From positions 1-6,100 of the forward strand of contig CADCUA010000533.1 in assembly GCA_902805755.1 (NCBI GenBank): a stretch of DNA of 6,100 nucleotides, read 5' to 3'. The position numbers and the translations under genes are program-made. Under the pieces are notes generated by a model. It saw only the letters and a program-made list of their open reading frames with translations, ran no database searches and was not told the DNA's origin. Source of the DNA: an uncultured Lysobacter sp. GTDB lineage: Bacteria; Pseudomonadota; Gammaproteobacteria; Xanthomonadales; Xanthomonadaceae. Below, in pieces: positions 1 to 6,100 of the stretch; the first letter of the stretch is position 1; each line of letters opens with the position of its first letter.

Positions 1-1
1 C

Positions 2-439
2 GCGGGCCTGGTGCTGTCGATCATGATCAATCCGTTCATTTCGGCCGAGATGCGCGACGTGTTCCTCACCGTTCCCGGGCAACTCAAGGAATCGGCCTAC
101 GCCCTGGGATCGACGACGACGGAAGTCGTGTGGGACGTGGTGCTCCCTTACACGCGCTCTGCCGTCATCGGTGGCGTGTTCCTCGGTCTTGGCCGCGCAC
201 TCGGCGAAACGATGGCGGTCACGTTCGTGCTCGGCAACGCGCACCGGCTTACCCCGTCGCTGCTCGAGCCCGGGAACTCGATCGCCGCGACGATCGCGAA
301 CGAATTCGCCGAAGCGGACTCGCCTATGTACCTCTCCTCGCTGATCGCACTGGGCTTCGTGTTGTTCCTGGTGACGTTCGTCGTGTTGACCATCGCGCGG
401 CTGATGCTGCGCCAGCTCCAGAAACGGCAGGGCAGCTGA
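2..439 (+). CDS. pstC: Phosphate ABC transporter permease PstC, 3' part only
   Basis: This is the C-terminal part (about 145 residues) of PstC, one of the two inner-membrane permeases of the high-affinity phosphate importer PstSCAB. The reading frame is open from the window edge, so the true start lies upstream. Visible family features are the segment LSIMINPFI at the edge, a cytoplasmic coupling loop of the EAA type beginning ESAYALGSTTTEVVWDVVLP (from about base 89), then G-x-GRALGET and a membrane helix around bases 158-230. A last hydrophobic helix follows (about 328-410), ending in a basic tail LRQLQKRQGS. The EAA loop is where the ATPase PstB docks. The TGA stop shares its final A with the pstA start codon, so the two permeases are probably translationally coupled. 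Identification is firm from the neighbours and motifs; only the missing N-terminus limits it. Confidence 0.95.
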   Translation, partial: AGLVLSIMINPFISAEMRDVFLTVPGQLKESAYALGSTTTEVVWDVVLPYTRSAVIGGVFLGLGRALGETMAVTFVLGNAHRLTPSLLEPGNSIAATIANEFAEADSPMYLSSLIALGFVLFLVTFVVLTIARLMLRQLQKRQGS

Positions 440-1290
440 TGAGCGCCTCTCTCTATCGCTACCGCGCGGCGAAGAACGCGGTCGTCAAGACGTTGGCCGT
501 GCTCGCCACGATCTTCGGCGTGTTCTGGCTGGTGTGGATCATGTGGACGACGCTCAGCAAGGGCATCGCCTCGATCAACCCGGCGCTGTTCACGCAGATG
601 ACCCCGCCGCCGGGCGACGAGGGCGGCATGCTCAACGCGTTCTTCGGAAGCGCGGTGATGAGCCTGCTCGGCATCGCGCTCGGCGCGCCGATCGGCGTGC
701 TGGCCGGCACGTTCCTCGCGGAATACTCGCAGCGCAGCTGGCTGGGCGAAGCGGTGCGCTTCATCAACGACATCCTGCTGTCCGCGCCGTCGATCGTTCT
801 CGGCCTGTTCGTCTACACGCTCGTCGTCGCGCAGATGGGGCACTTCTCCGCGCTGGCCGGTGGCATCGCGCTCGGCTTCATCGTGCTGCCGGTGGTGGTG
901 CGCACGACCGACGAGATGCTGCGCCTGGTGCCGGGGCAGATGCGCGAGGCCGCGCTGTCGCTGGGCGTGCCGCAGTGGAAGGTCATCATGCAGGTGCTCT
1001 ACCGCTCGGCGCTGCCGGGCATCGTCACCGGCATCCTGCTCGCGCTCGCACGCATCAGCGGCGAGACCGCGCCGCTGCTGTTCACCGCGCTCAACAACCA
1101 GTACTGGACCACCGACATCACCGAACCGATGGCAAACGTGCCGGTGGTGATCTTCCAGTACGCGATGAGCCCTTACGAGAACTGGCACACGCTGGCCTGG
1201 GCCGGCGCCTTCATGCTCACCCTGTTCGTGCTCGCGGTGAGCCTGGTGGCGCGCGCCATCGTGGCGCGCAACCGTGTCCCGAACCATTGA
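439..1290 (+). CDS. pstA: Phosphate ABC transporter permease PstA
   Basis: PstA is the second permease of the PstSCAB phosphate importer and forms the membrane channel with PstC. The 283-residue product has about six hydrophobic helices, at roughly residues 14-38, 68-95, 112-133, 137-155, 192-216 and 251-276. The EAA coupling loop begins at E170 ([20 protein letters not shown]) and is followed by [14 protein letters not shown], which is typical of PstA. Residues 50-63 contain [13 protein letters not shown], the usual PstA periplasmic segment. I chose the ATG at 439 because it overlaps the pstC stop by one base, has an AGGG ribosome site at 429-432, and gives the usual family length. The frame is also open further upstream, but that stretch lies in another frame of pstC and is not real coding. 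pstB follows after 37 bases. Confidence 0.97.
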   Translation: MSASLYRYRAAKNAVVKTLAVLATIFGVFWLVWIMWTTLSKGIASINPALFTQMTPPPGDEGGMLNAFFGSAVMSLLGIALGAPIGVLAGTFLAEYSQRSWLGEAVRFINDILLSAPSIVLGLFVYTLVVAQMGHFSALAGGIALGFIVLPVVVRTTDEMLRLVPGQMREAALSLGVPQWKVIMQVLYRSALPGIVTGILLALARISGETAPLLFTALNNQYWTTDITEPMANVPVVIFQYAMSPYENWHTLAWAGAFMLTLFVLAVSLVARAIVARNRVPNH

Positions 1291-1327
1291 TCGCCGCGCG
1301 CGCCCGACCGAACTCCGGAATACGTCC

Positions 1328-2134
1328 ATGAATGACACCCGCCTCAACGCCTCCACGTCCGAGCGCAGCACGGCCGCCGCGCCGGTCAAGCTCGCCGCGC
1401 GCGGGCTGGACTTCTATTACGACAAGTTCCACGCGCTGAAGAACATCTCGCTGGAAATTCCGGAAAAGCAGGTCACCGCGCTGATCGGCCCGTCCGGCTG
1501 CGGCAAGTCCACGCTGCTGCGCGTGTTCAACCGCATCTATGCGCTGTACCCGAAGATGCGCGCGACCGGCGAGGTGCTGCTGGACGGCGAGAACGTGCTG
1601 GATCCGAAGTTCTCGATGAACCGCCTGCGCAGCCGTGTCGGCATGGTGTTCCAGAAGCCGGTGCCGTTCCCGATGACGATCTACGAGAACGTGGCCTACG
1701 GCATCCGCCACCACGAGAAACTGTCGAAGTCGGAAATGAACGACCGCGTGGAGCTCGCGCTGCGCCAGGGCGCAATCTGGGACGAAGTGAAGGACAAGCT
1801 CGGCGCGAGCGCGCTCGGGCTGTCCGGCGGCCAGCAGCAGCGCCTGTGCATCGCGCGCGCGGTCGCACTGAAGCCTGACGTGCTGCTGCTCGACGAGCCG
1901 ACCTCGGCGCTGGATCCGATCTCCACCGGCCGCATCGAGCAGCTGATCGAAGAGCTCAAGAAGAGCTACACGATCGCGATCGTGACGCACAACATGCAGC
2001 AGGCGGCGCGCGTGTCGGACTACACCGCTTTCATGTACCTCGGTGACCTCATCGAGCACGGGCCGACGGAAATGATCTTCTCGCAGCCGACCAAGCAGCA
2101 GACCGAGGATTACATCACCGGGCGCTTCGGCTGA
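1328..2134 (+). CDS. pstB: Phosphate ABC transporter ATP-binding protein PstB
   Basis: PstB is the cytoplasmic ATPase that powers phosphate import through PstC/PstA. The 268-residue protein has all the ABC motifs: Walker [10 protein letters not shown] (54-62), Q-loop Q109 inside [19 protein letters not shown] (a PstB hallmark), signature LSGGQ (165-169), Walker B LLLDE (186-190), D-loop SALD (193-196) and switch histidine H221 in [13 protein letters not shown]. The C-terminal end [20 protein letters not shown] is also characteristic of PstB. I chose the ATG at 1328 because CCGGAA lies 8 bases ahead (1315-1320) and because an upstream in-frame GTG at 1274 would run into the pstA coding end. 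The first 20 or so residues are a Ser/Thr/Ala-rich, poorly conserved extension before the ABC fold begins at about residue 20. The gene belongs to the same operon as pstA and phoU. Confidence 0.98.
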   Translation: MNDTRLNASTSERSTAAAPVKLAARGLDFYYDKFHALKNISLEIPEKQVTALIGPSGCGKSTLLRVFNRIYALYPKMRATGEVLLDGENVLDPKFSMNRLRSRVGMVFQKPVPFPMTIYENVAYGIRHHEKLSKSEMNDRVELALRQGAIWDEVKDKLGASALGLSGGQQQRLCIARAVALKPDVLLLDEPTSALDPISTGRIEQLIEELKKSYTIAIVTHNMQQAARVSDYTAFMYLGDLIEHGPTEMIFSQPTKQQTEDYITGRFG

Positions 2135-2193
2135 CCTTCAACGCCACAGCCATTCCCGCGCATGCTGACGTGCGCCACTCACGGATACCGATC

Positions 2194-2901
2194 ATGAGCC
2201 CGATGAACGACCACATCGTCAAGAGCTTCGACGCCGAGCAGCAGCGCCTGCTCGAAGAAACCCTGCGCATGGGCGAGATGGCCGCCGCGCAGCTGGAGGC
2301 CGCGCTCGACGTGGTGCAACGCCGCGACAACAAGGCCGCCGAGCGCATCATCGCGAACGACGAGGCGATCGACGCGCTGGAACACGAGGTCAGCCACGAC
2401 GTGATGAAGCTCGCGCTGCGCGGCCCGATGGCGCGCGACCTGCGCGAGATCCTCGCCGCGATCCGCATCGCGGCCGACATCGAACGCATCGGTGATTACG
2501 CCGCGAACGTCGCCAAGCGTTCCTGCGCGCTGAACCAGTCTCCGCCGCTGCCGCAGATCGGCGGGCTGCAGGCGATCGGCGCGCTGGCGGTGACGCAGGT
2601 GCGTGATGTGCTCGCGGCGTATCGCGACAGTGATGTTGAAGCCGCCCAGCGCGTGCGCGACCGCGACGCCGAGATCGACACGCTCTATACCGGCCTGTTC
2701 CGCGAACTGCTGACCTACATGATGGAAGACGCGCGCTCGATCACGCCGTGCACGCACCTGCTGTTCATGGCGAAGAACCTCGAACGCATCGGCGACCACG
2801 CCACGAACATCGCCGAGAACGTGTGGTTCCTCGTGCGAGGCGAGCAGGCACTGCCGCCGCGCGACAAGCGCGACGAGTCCAATACCGCCACCACGCCCTG
2901 A
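2194..2901 (+). CDS. phoU: Phosphate signalling regulator PhoU
   Basis: PhoU is a cytoplasmic, all-helical protein that damps phosphate import and keeps the PhoR/PhoB two-component system off when phosphate is plentiful, acting with the Pst transporter. The 235-residue product has the two-repeat layout of the family. Each repeat carries the metal-binding signature: ADIERIGDYAANVAK (94-108; D95, E97, D101) and KNLERIGDHATNIAE (194-208; E197, D201, N205). Each is preceded by a long amphipathic helix pair, with acidic clusters such as ANDEAIDALEHEV (54-66). I chose ATG 2194 because GGA at 2183-2185 is well spaced; ATG 2203 (MNDHIVKSFD) is an equally reasonable start, and GTG 2170 is less likely. 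The gene lies 59 bases after pstB. A hairpin terminator candidate follows, so it is probably the last gene of the pst operon. Confidence 0.97.
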   Translation: MSPMNDHIVKSFDAEQQRLLEETLRMGEMAAAQLEAALDVVQRRDNKAAERIIANDEAIDALEHEVSHDVMKLALRGPMARDLREILAAIRIAADIERIGDYAANVAKRSCALNQSPPLPQIGGLQAIGALAVTQVRDVLAAYRDSDVEAAQRVRDRDAEIDTLYTGLFRELLTYMMEDARSITPCTHLLFMAKNLERIGDHATNIAENVWFLVRGEQALPPRDKRDESNTATTP

Positions 2902-2924
2902 GCGTTGCGACCGGTGGTGCGCCC

Positions 2925-2956
2925 ACAGGCAGGCCATCGGCCTGCCTGTTCCGTTT
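2925..2956 (+). terminator. Probable rho-independent terminator after phoU
   Basis: A perfect 11-bp inverted repeat, ACAGGCAGGCC (2925-2935) and GGCCTGCCTGT (2939-2949), encloses a three-base loop ATC. It is followed by the T-rich but interrupted stretch TCCGTTT. It starts 23 bases after the phoU stop, where an operon terminator is expected. The imperfect T-tract lowers confidence that it works without Rho. Confidence 0.65.
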
Positions 2957-2971
2957 CGGAGCCCATAAAGC

Positions 2972-2997
2972 TCGGCCGGTGCATCCGGGTCGGCCGG
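2972..2997. repeat. Short direct repeat TCGGCCGG upstream of hvfA
   Basis: The 8-base sequence TCGGCCGG occurs at 2972-2979 and again at 2990-2997, with starts 18 bases apart, in the intergenic region between phoU and hvfA. Each copy holds the palindrome CGGCCG. The near two-helical-turn spacing would suit a pair of binding sites on one DNA face, but in GC-rich DNA such repeats also arise by chance. No regulator can be named. Confidence 0.25.
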
Positions 2998-3053
2998 CGT
3001 TCCGTATAGGTGCCGGAAGATGCGCGGATCAGCTATCCCGCATTTGCACGTGC

Positions 3054-3077
3054 CCGCCCGGCCGAAAGCCGGGGCGG
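3054..3077 (+). promoter_or_regulatory. Hairpin in the hvfA promoter/leader region
   Basis: CCGC-CCGGC (3054-3062) can pair with GCCGG-GCGG (3068-3077) across the loop CGAAA, with one bulged G at 3073. It lies about 60 bases before the hvfA start. I cannot find a convincing sigma-70 pair or a recognisable metal-regulator operator around it. It could be part of an untranslated leader, a binding palindrome, or a chance GC-rich fold. Confidence 0.3.
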
Positions 3078-3137
3078 TATCTTCCACGGTCGCGTTACCA
3101 TCGCGCCCACGGCAATCCCTTCCATCCGGAGAACTCC

Positions 3138-3542
3138 ATGTCCCGTTCGATCAACAAGCCCGCCCTCGCCGCCGCCCTGACCGGCAGCCTGCTCCTGTCC
3201 GGCTCGGCGTTCGCCGCCACGCCGCTCGCGCAGGGCTACATGCTGGGTGCTGACACCGCGAACACGCAGGCCACCACTACAGCTGCTGCCGACACCAAGG
3301 CCGCCGAAGCCAAGTGCGGCGCGGACAAGGCCAAGGCTGCCGAGGGCAAGTGTGGCGAAGGCAAGTGCGGCGCCGACAAGGCCAAGGCTGCCGAAGCCAC
3401 CTGCGGCGCGAACAAGGCCAAGGCCGCTGAAGGCAAGTGTGGCGAAGGCAAGTGCGGCGCGGACAAGGCCAAGGCCGGTGCCGACAAGGCCAAGGCTGCC
3501 GAGGGCAAGTGCGGTGAAGGCAAGTGCGGCGGCGCCGTCTGA
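3138..3542 (+). CDS. hvfA: HvfA-type RiPP precursor: exported EGKCG-repeat metal-binding peptide
   Basis: This 134-residue protein is a precursor peptide of the HvfA (EGKCG) class, whose cysteines are oxidised by a DUF692 enzyme into copper-binding oxazolone/thioamide groups. Residues 1-26 form a Sec signal peptide: basic start MSRSINK, hydrophobic core, and an AFA site with cleavage expected before A27. After a short linker, residues 51-134 use almost only Ala, Lys, Gly, Glu, Asp and Cys. There are six EGKCG motifs in three adjacent pairs (Cys72/77, 101/106, 125/130) and two degenerate ones, EAKCG (Cys60) and EATCG (Cys89). The mature part has no His or Trp. The start is ATG 3138 with GGAGA five bases ahead (3128-3132); the long upstream open frame overlaps phoU in another frame and is not coding. 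In-frame stops TGA TAA end it. The hvfB and hvfC genes directly downstream support the assignment. Copper as the ligand is inferred from the family. Confidence 0.92.
   Translation: MSRSINKPALAAALTGSLLLSGSAFAATPLAQGYMLGADTANTQATTTAAADTKAAEAKCGADKAKAAEGKCGEGKCGADKAKAAEATCGANKAKAAEGKCGEGKCGADKAKAGADKAKAAEGKCGEGKCGGAV
3321..3530 (+). repeat. Three intragenic copies of a 51-base (17-residue) unit in hvfA
   Basis: A 17-residue unit, A(D/N)KAKAAEGKCGEGKCG, occurs three times: bases 3321-3371, 3408-3458 and 3480-3530. Only one residue differs among the copies (Asp to Asn in copy 2), and the DNA differs by a few synonymous changes. Copies are offset by 87 and 72 bases because the linkers differ, one containing the degenerate EATCG motif. 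The pattern points to growth of the peptide by tandem duplication, which sets the number of modifiable cysteines. Confidence 0.9.
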
Positions 3543-3561
3543 TAACCGCTGCGGTTCTCCA

Positions 3562-3584
3562 GCGCTTCGACTCCGTCGAGGCGC
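3562..3584 (+). other. First large hairpin in the hvfA 3' untranslated region
   Basis: GCGCTTCGAC (3562-3571) pairs with GTCGAGGCGC (3575-3584) over a three-base loop TCC, giving ten pairs including one U-G. A smaller AACCG/CGGTT stem (3544-3548 and 3552-3556) lies just before it, overlapping the second stop codon. Neither is followed by a T-tract, so they look more like 3'-end stabilising structures for the hvfA message than terminators themselves. Confidence 0.55.
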
Positions 3585-3594
3585 GCAGGTAATC

Positions 3595-3633
3595 ACGCAG
3601 GCCTGCACTCCGGTGCAGGCCTGCGTTCTTTGT
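3595..3633 (+). terminator. Strong rho-independent terminator/attenuator between hvfA and hvfB
   Basis: A perfect 14-bp stem, 3595-3608 with 3613-3626, closes a four-base loop TCCG and runs directly into TCTTTGT. It lies 53 bases after the hvfA stop and 48 bases before the hvfB ATG, so it is intercistronic. If partly read through, it would make precursor message far more abundant than maturase message, a common RiPP arrangement. If complete, hvfB and hvfC need their own promoter in the 47 bases that follow. Confidence 0.8.
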
Positions 3634-3641
3634 ACTGCCGG

Positions 3642-3670
3642 TTGACACCCGTCCCCTTCGCTTGCCGATA
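3642..3670 (+). promoter_or_regulatory. Possible promoter element before hvfB
   Basis: A perfect -35 consensus TTGACA stands at 3642-3647, directly after the terminator. At 17 bases spacing the -10 position reads CCGATA (3665-3670), which fits TATAAT poorly. A start site would then fall at or just beyond the hvfB ATG, implying a leaderless message. hvfB also lacks a visible ribosome site, which fits weakly. The match may be chance. Confidence 0.25.
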
Positions 3671-3673
3671 CCC

Positions 3674-4534
3674 ATGACCACTCGCGATCTTGCCCCCGAC
3701 GCCGTCGGACTCGGCCTGCGCCGTGCGCTGCTGGGCCCGTTGAGCGCCGCCACCCCGGGCCAGGTGGACTTCCTCGAAGTCGCGCCCGAGAACTGGATCG
3801 GCGTCGGCGGCTCCCTGGGCGAGCAGTTCTCCGCCCTCGCCTCCCGCTACCCGATCGTCTGCCACGGCCTGTCGTTGTCGCTCGGCGGTCCGACGCCGCT
3901 GGACGAGACCTTCCTGATCCGCATACGCCGCTTCCTGGACGCGCACCGCTGCGCGATCTACAGCGAACACCTGAGCGCATGCAGTGACGAGCAGGGCCAT
4001 CTGTACGATCTGATGCCGCTGCCGTTCAACCGCGCCGCCGTCGAGCACGTCGCCGCGCGCATCCGCCAGACGCAGGACCTGCTAGGCCGACCGGTCGCAG
4101 TCGAAAACATCTCGTATTACGCGACGCTCGAAGCCGGCCCCGGCGCGATGCGCGAGATCGACTTCATCAACGAAGTGCTCGAACGCGCGGACTGCCATCT
4201 GCTGCTGGACGTCAACAACATCATCGTCAACGCGACGAACCACGGTTACGACGCGCACGAGTTCCTGCGCGCGCTACCCGGCGATCGCGTGTCCTACATC
4301 CATGTCGCCGGTCATTACGACGAGGCGGACGATCTCAAGGTCGATACCCACGGCGCGGCCGTCAGCGATCCCGTGTGGTCGTTGCTGGGCGAAGCCTACC
4401 GGCTGTTCGGACCGCGGCCGACGCTGCTGGAGCGCGACTTCAACCTGCCGCCGTTCGATGAGTTGCTGGGCGAGCTCGATACCGTGCGCACCGCTGTCGC
4501 TCGCCATCGTCAAGGCAACCGCCGTGTCGCATGA
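3674..4534 (+). CDS. hvfB: HvfB-type DUF692 multinuclear non-heme iron oxidase (MNIO) RiPP maturase
   Basis: This 286-residue protein is a DUF692 enzyme of the MNIO family, a TIM-barrel oxidase that uses a two- or three-iron centre and O2 to modify cysteines of a precursor peptide. The expected substrate is the EGKCG peptide encoded just upstream. Family motifs appear in order: VGLGLRR (11-17), FLEVAPENW (33-41), [10 protein letters not shown] (63-72), YSEHLS (96-101), YDLMPLPF (111-118), VAVENISYY (141-149), LLLDVNNI (176-183), YIHVAGH (208-214), DTHG (224-227) and LLERD (251-255). The likely iron ligands, by family pattern, are H64, H99, E144, D179, H214, D224, H226 and E253; none is missing. 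I chose ATG 3674; an in-frame TTG at 3662 would add MPIP, and neither has a clear ribosome site. The end overlaps hvfC by 11 bases, and the DUF2063 protein encoded there is the usual partner. The protein acts in the cytoplasm, before export of the peptide. Confidence 0.96.
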   Translation: MTTRDLAPDAVGLGLRRALLGPLSAATPGQVDFLEVAPENWIGVGGSLGEQFSALASRYPIVCHGLSLSLGGPTPLDETFLIRIRRFLDAHRCAIYSEHLSACSDEQGHLYDLMPLPFNRAAVEHVAARIRQTQDLLGRPVAVENISYYATLEAGPGAMREIDFINEVLERADCHLLLDVNNIIVNATNHGYDAHEFLRALPGDRVSYIHVAGHYDEADDLKVDTHGAAVSDPVWSLLGEAYRLFGPRPTLLERDFNLPPFDELLGELDTVRTAVARHRQGNRRVA

Positions 4535-5288
4535 CGATCCCGCATTCGCGGCGCAGCGGGCACTGAGCGGGCATATCCGGGACCCACTGCAGGCGGACGG
4601 ACCGAACGGCATCGAAGATCGGCGCCTGAAGATCTACCGGGAGCTCTTCTTCAATAACGTCGAAGGCATGCTTGCGGGCAACTTCCCGGTCATTGTCCGC
4701 ACCTTGGGCGAGGACAGGTGGCAGGCGTTGGTGCGCGACTTCTATCGCGAGCACCCCTCGCACACGCCGCTCTTCACCGAGCTCGCGCGCGAGTTCCTGC
4801 GTTACCTGGAAACGCGCGCGGAGCAGGACCGCGGCGACGCGCCGTGGCTGCAGGAACTCGCGCACTACGAATGGGTGGAGCTTGCGCTGCAGATCAGCGA
4901 AGCGCGCGCGTCCGACGTCCCGCACGACCCCGAGGGTGACCTACTGACGCAGGCGCCGGTGCTGTCGCCGCTGGCGTGGCCGCTGGCGTACGAGTGGCCG
5001 GTGCATCGCATCGGTCCCGGGCTTGTTCCGACGCAGCCGCCCGGCACGCCGACGCTGCTGCTTGTACAGCGCGGCGCTGATGGCTCCGTGCGCTTCAGTG
5101 AACTCTCGCCGCTTACGTTCCGGCTGCTTCAGCGTATCGAGGCCGAGCCGGCGCTGTCGGGCCGGGCGCAACTCCAGGCGCTCGCGGTGGAAGCCGGCGC
5201 GCCGGAGCACGAGGCCTTCATCGCCATGGGCCATGCGATGCTCGAGCAGCTGCGCAATGACGGAGCCCTGCTCGGCAGCCGCGCGTAA
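4524..5288 (+). CDS. hvfC: HvfC-type DUF2063 partner protein for the MNIO maturase
   Basis: This 254-residue protein belongs to the DUF2063 (HvfC/BufC, MbnC-related) family. It pairs with the DUF692 enzyme and helps present the precursor peptide; it is not known to be a catalyst itself. The N-terminal domain is typical: [20 protein letters not shown] (33-52) followed by [14 protein letters not shown] (53-66), then [20 protein letters not shown] (72-91) and [17 protein letters not shown] (107-123). A C-terminal domain follows, with [10 protein letters not shown] and a final helix-rich part. I chose GTG 4524, which overlaps hvfB by 11 bases and has AAGG at 4512-4515; the gene product then reads MSHDDPAF. 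The frame is open far upstream inside hvfB but that part is a shadow, and the ATG at 4531 is in another frame. The overlap suggests translational coupling and near-equal amounts of the two proteins. Confidence 0.93.
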   Translation: MSHDDPAFAAQRALSGHIRDPLQADGPNGIEDRRLKIYRELFFNNVEGMLAGNFPVIVRTLGEDRWQALVRDFYREHPSHTPLFTELAREFLRYLETRAEQDRGDAPWLQELAHYEWVELALQISEARASDVPHDPEGDLLTQAPVLSPLAWPLAYEWPVHRIGPGLVPTQPPGTPTLLLVQRGADGSVRFSELSPLTFRLLQRIEAEPALSGRAQLQALAVEAGAPEHEAFIAMGHAMLEQLRNDGALLGSRA

Positions 5289-5321
5289 AGGCCGTTTACC
5301 GGGGTCTGCTAGGCTTCCCGC

Positions 5322-5984
5322 ATGTCAGAACCCGATGTCCGCGCCGAGGGCGCGCCTCCGACGCCTCCGCCCAGCGCGACCCTGCAGACGCGGTTCCGTG
5401 GCTTCATGCCGATCGTCGTCGATGTCGAGACCGGCGGATTCGACTGGAACCGGCACGCGTTGCTCGAGATCGCCGTGGTCCCGCTCGACATCGACGCGGA
5501 CGGCCGGATATTTCCGTGCCCGCCCACGAGCGCACATGTCATCCCTGCGCCGGGCACGCTGATCGACCCGAAGTCGCTGGAGGTCACCGGCATCGTCCTA
5601 GACCACCCGTTCCGCAACGCGAAGACCGAACGCGTCGCGCTGGACGAGGTGTTCGCACCGGTGCGCGAGGCCATGAAGAAACACGGCTGCCACCGCGCGA
5701 TCCTGGTCGGCCACAACGCGCATTTCGACCTCAACTTCCTCAATGCGGCCGTCGCGCGCTGCGGCCACAAGCGCAACCCGTTCCATCCTTTCAGCGTGTT
5801 CGACACCGTGTCGCTGGCCGGCGTCGCTTACGGCCAGACCGTGCTCGGTCGCGCGCTGCAGGCGGCGGGCCTGCCGTGGAACGCGGCCGAAGCACACTCG
5901 GCCGTCTACGACGCCGAACGCACGGCGGAGCTGTTCTGCAAGATCGTCAATGCGTGGCCGCAAGCGGACGCATCAGTCGCCTGA
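5322..5984 (+). CDS. rnt: Ribonuclease T (DEDDh 3'-5' exoribonuclease)
   Basis: RNase T is a cytoplasmic, dimeric 3'-5' exonuclease that removes 3' ends of tRNA (CCA end turnover) and finishes the 3' ends of 5S, 23S and other stable RNAs. The 220-residue product carries the DEDDh motifs: Exo [10 protein letters not shown] (D34, E36), Exo [14 protein letters not shown] (D136) and Exo [17 protein letters not shown] (H192, D197). [15 protein letters not shown] (97-111) and [13 protein letters not shown] (150-162) are also characteristic of RNase T rather than of the DNA polymerase proofreading subunit. The family is usually about 215 residues; here the first 20 or so residues are an acidic/proline-rich extension ([10 protein letters not shown]) of unknown role. 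I chose ATG 5322, with a weak AGG at 5311-5313. It lies 33 bases after hvfC with no clear terminator between, so some co-transcription is possible, but no functional tie to the RiPP cassette is evident. Confidence 0.96.
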   Translation: MSEPDVRAEGAPPTPPPSATLQTRFRGFMPIVVDVETGGFDWNRHALLEIAVVPLDIDADGRIFPCPPTSAHVIPAPGTLIDPKSLEVTGIVLDHPFRNAKTERVALDEVFAPVREAMKKHGCHRAILVGHNAHFDLNFLNAAVARCGHKRNPFHPFSVFDTVSLAGVAYGQTVLGRALQAAGLPWNAAEAHSAVYDAERTAELFCKIVNAWPQADASVA

Positions 5985-6100
5985 TCGTTGCGTTACTGTC
6001 CCCGGTCGGTGCGCGCCGTAGCGCGGGCCGCCTGGTCGTACGGTCGTCGACTGTGGAGACCCACGCCGACAATCGGGATCAGAGCCAATCCGGCTTGAAG

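Noticed and set aside
148..1389. Long minus-strand open frame (about 413 codons) across pstC and pstA
   Set aside because: It is antisense to firmly identified permease genes. Its translation is rich in Arg, His, Glu and Ala, the usual product of GC-rich antisense frames, and shows no family motif.
2179..3087. Minus-strand open frame opposite phoU
   Set aside because: Shadow of phoU with low-complexity Arg/His/Ala composition; no domain is recognisable.
3094..3119. ECF-type promoter starting at GTTACC
   Set aside because: The -35 is close to GTAACC, but no CGAA-like -10 stands at the proper distance, so I did not annotate it.
3315..3531. Repeats in this stretch as a CRISPR array or non-coding tandem repeat
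   Set aside because: The units stay in frame, differ by mostly synonymous changes and encode a known peptide motif; there are no unique spacers of constant length.
3033..3980. Minus-strand and alternate-frame open frames over hvfA with repetitive translation
   Set aside because: The repeats simply mirror the EGKCG repeat of hvfA; the + frame has a ribosome site, a signal peptide and partner genes, and the others do not.
5285..5299. GTAAA/TTTAC stem after hvfC as a terminator
   Set aside because: It has only five mostly A-T pairs and no T-tract, too weak to call.
5993..6100. Minus-strand frame open from the window edge to a stop at 5993-5995, possibly the end of a converging gene
   Set aside because: Only about 35 residues are visible, a second minus frame is also open, and no motif is recognisable. 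A weak CGCGC/GCGCG stem (6012-6025) lacks a T-tract. The stretch after rnt shows nothing I can support.

Overview
The window is GC-rich, densely coded DNA from a proteobacterial chromosome, with every supported gene on the + strand. An RNase T gene (a mainly gammaproteobacterial family), very GC-rich codon third positions and the overall protein style suggest a gammaproteobacterium of the Xanthomonadaceae/Lysobacteraceae type (Lysobacter or Luteimonas-like). That placement is inference; no rRNA or other marker gene is present.

Bases 1-2901 hold the distal half of a phosphate-uptake (Pst) operon: the 3' end of pstC, then complete pstA, pstB and phoU. PstC and PstA form the inner-membrane channel, PstB is the ATPase, and PhoU links transporter state to phosphate signalling. 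pstC and pstA overlap by one base. A perfect 11-bp hairpin after phoU (2925-2949) plausibly ends the operon.

Bases 3138-5288 hold the most interesting part: a three-gene RiPP cassette of the MNIO (DUF692) class. The first gene encodes a Sec-targeted 134-aa precursor with six EGKCG motifs in three duplicated pairs. The second encodes a DUF692 multinuclear non-heme iron oxidase, and the third its DUF2063 partner. This matches the HvfA/HvfB/HvfC (bufferin/oxazolin-type, copper-binding) arrangement. The iron enzyme with its partner is expected to modify the EGKCG cysteines in the cytoplasm, and the product is then exported to bind copper in the periplasm. A strong terminator-like hairpin (3595-3626), preceded by two smaller hairpins, lies between the precursor and the maturase genes. 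It could give much more precursor than enzyme. The DoxX-like fourth gene (hvfD) often found in such operons is not here; the next gene is rnt.

Bases 5322-5984 encode ribonuclease T, a DEDDh exonuclease that trims tRNA and other stable RNA 3' ends, 33 bases after hvfC. The final 116 bases hold no gene I can support.
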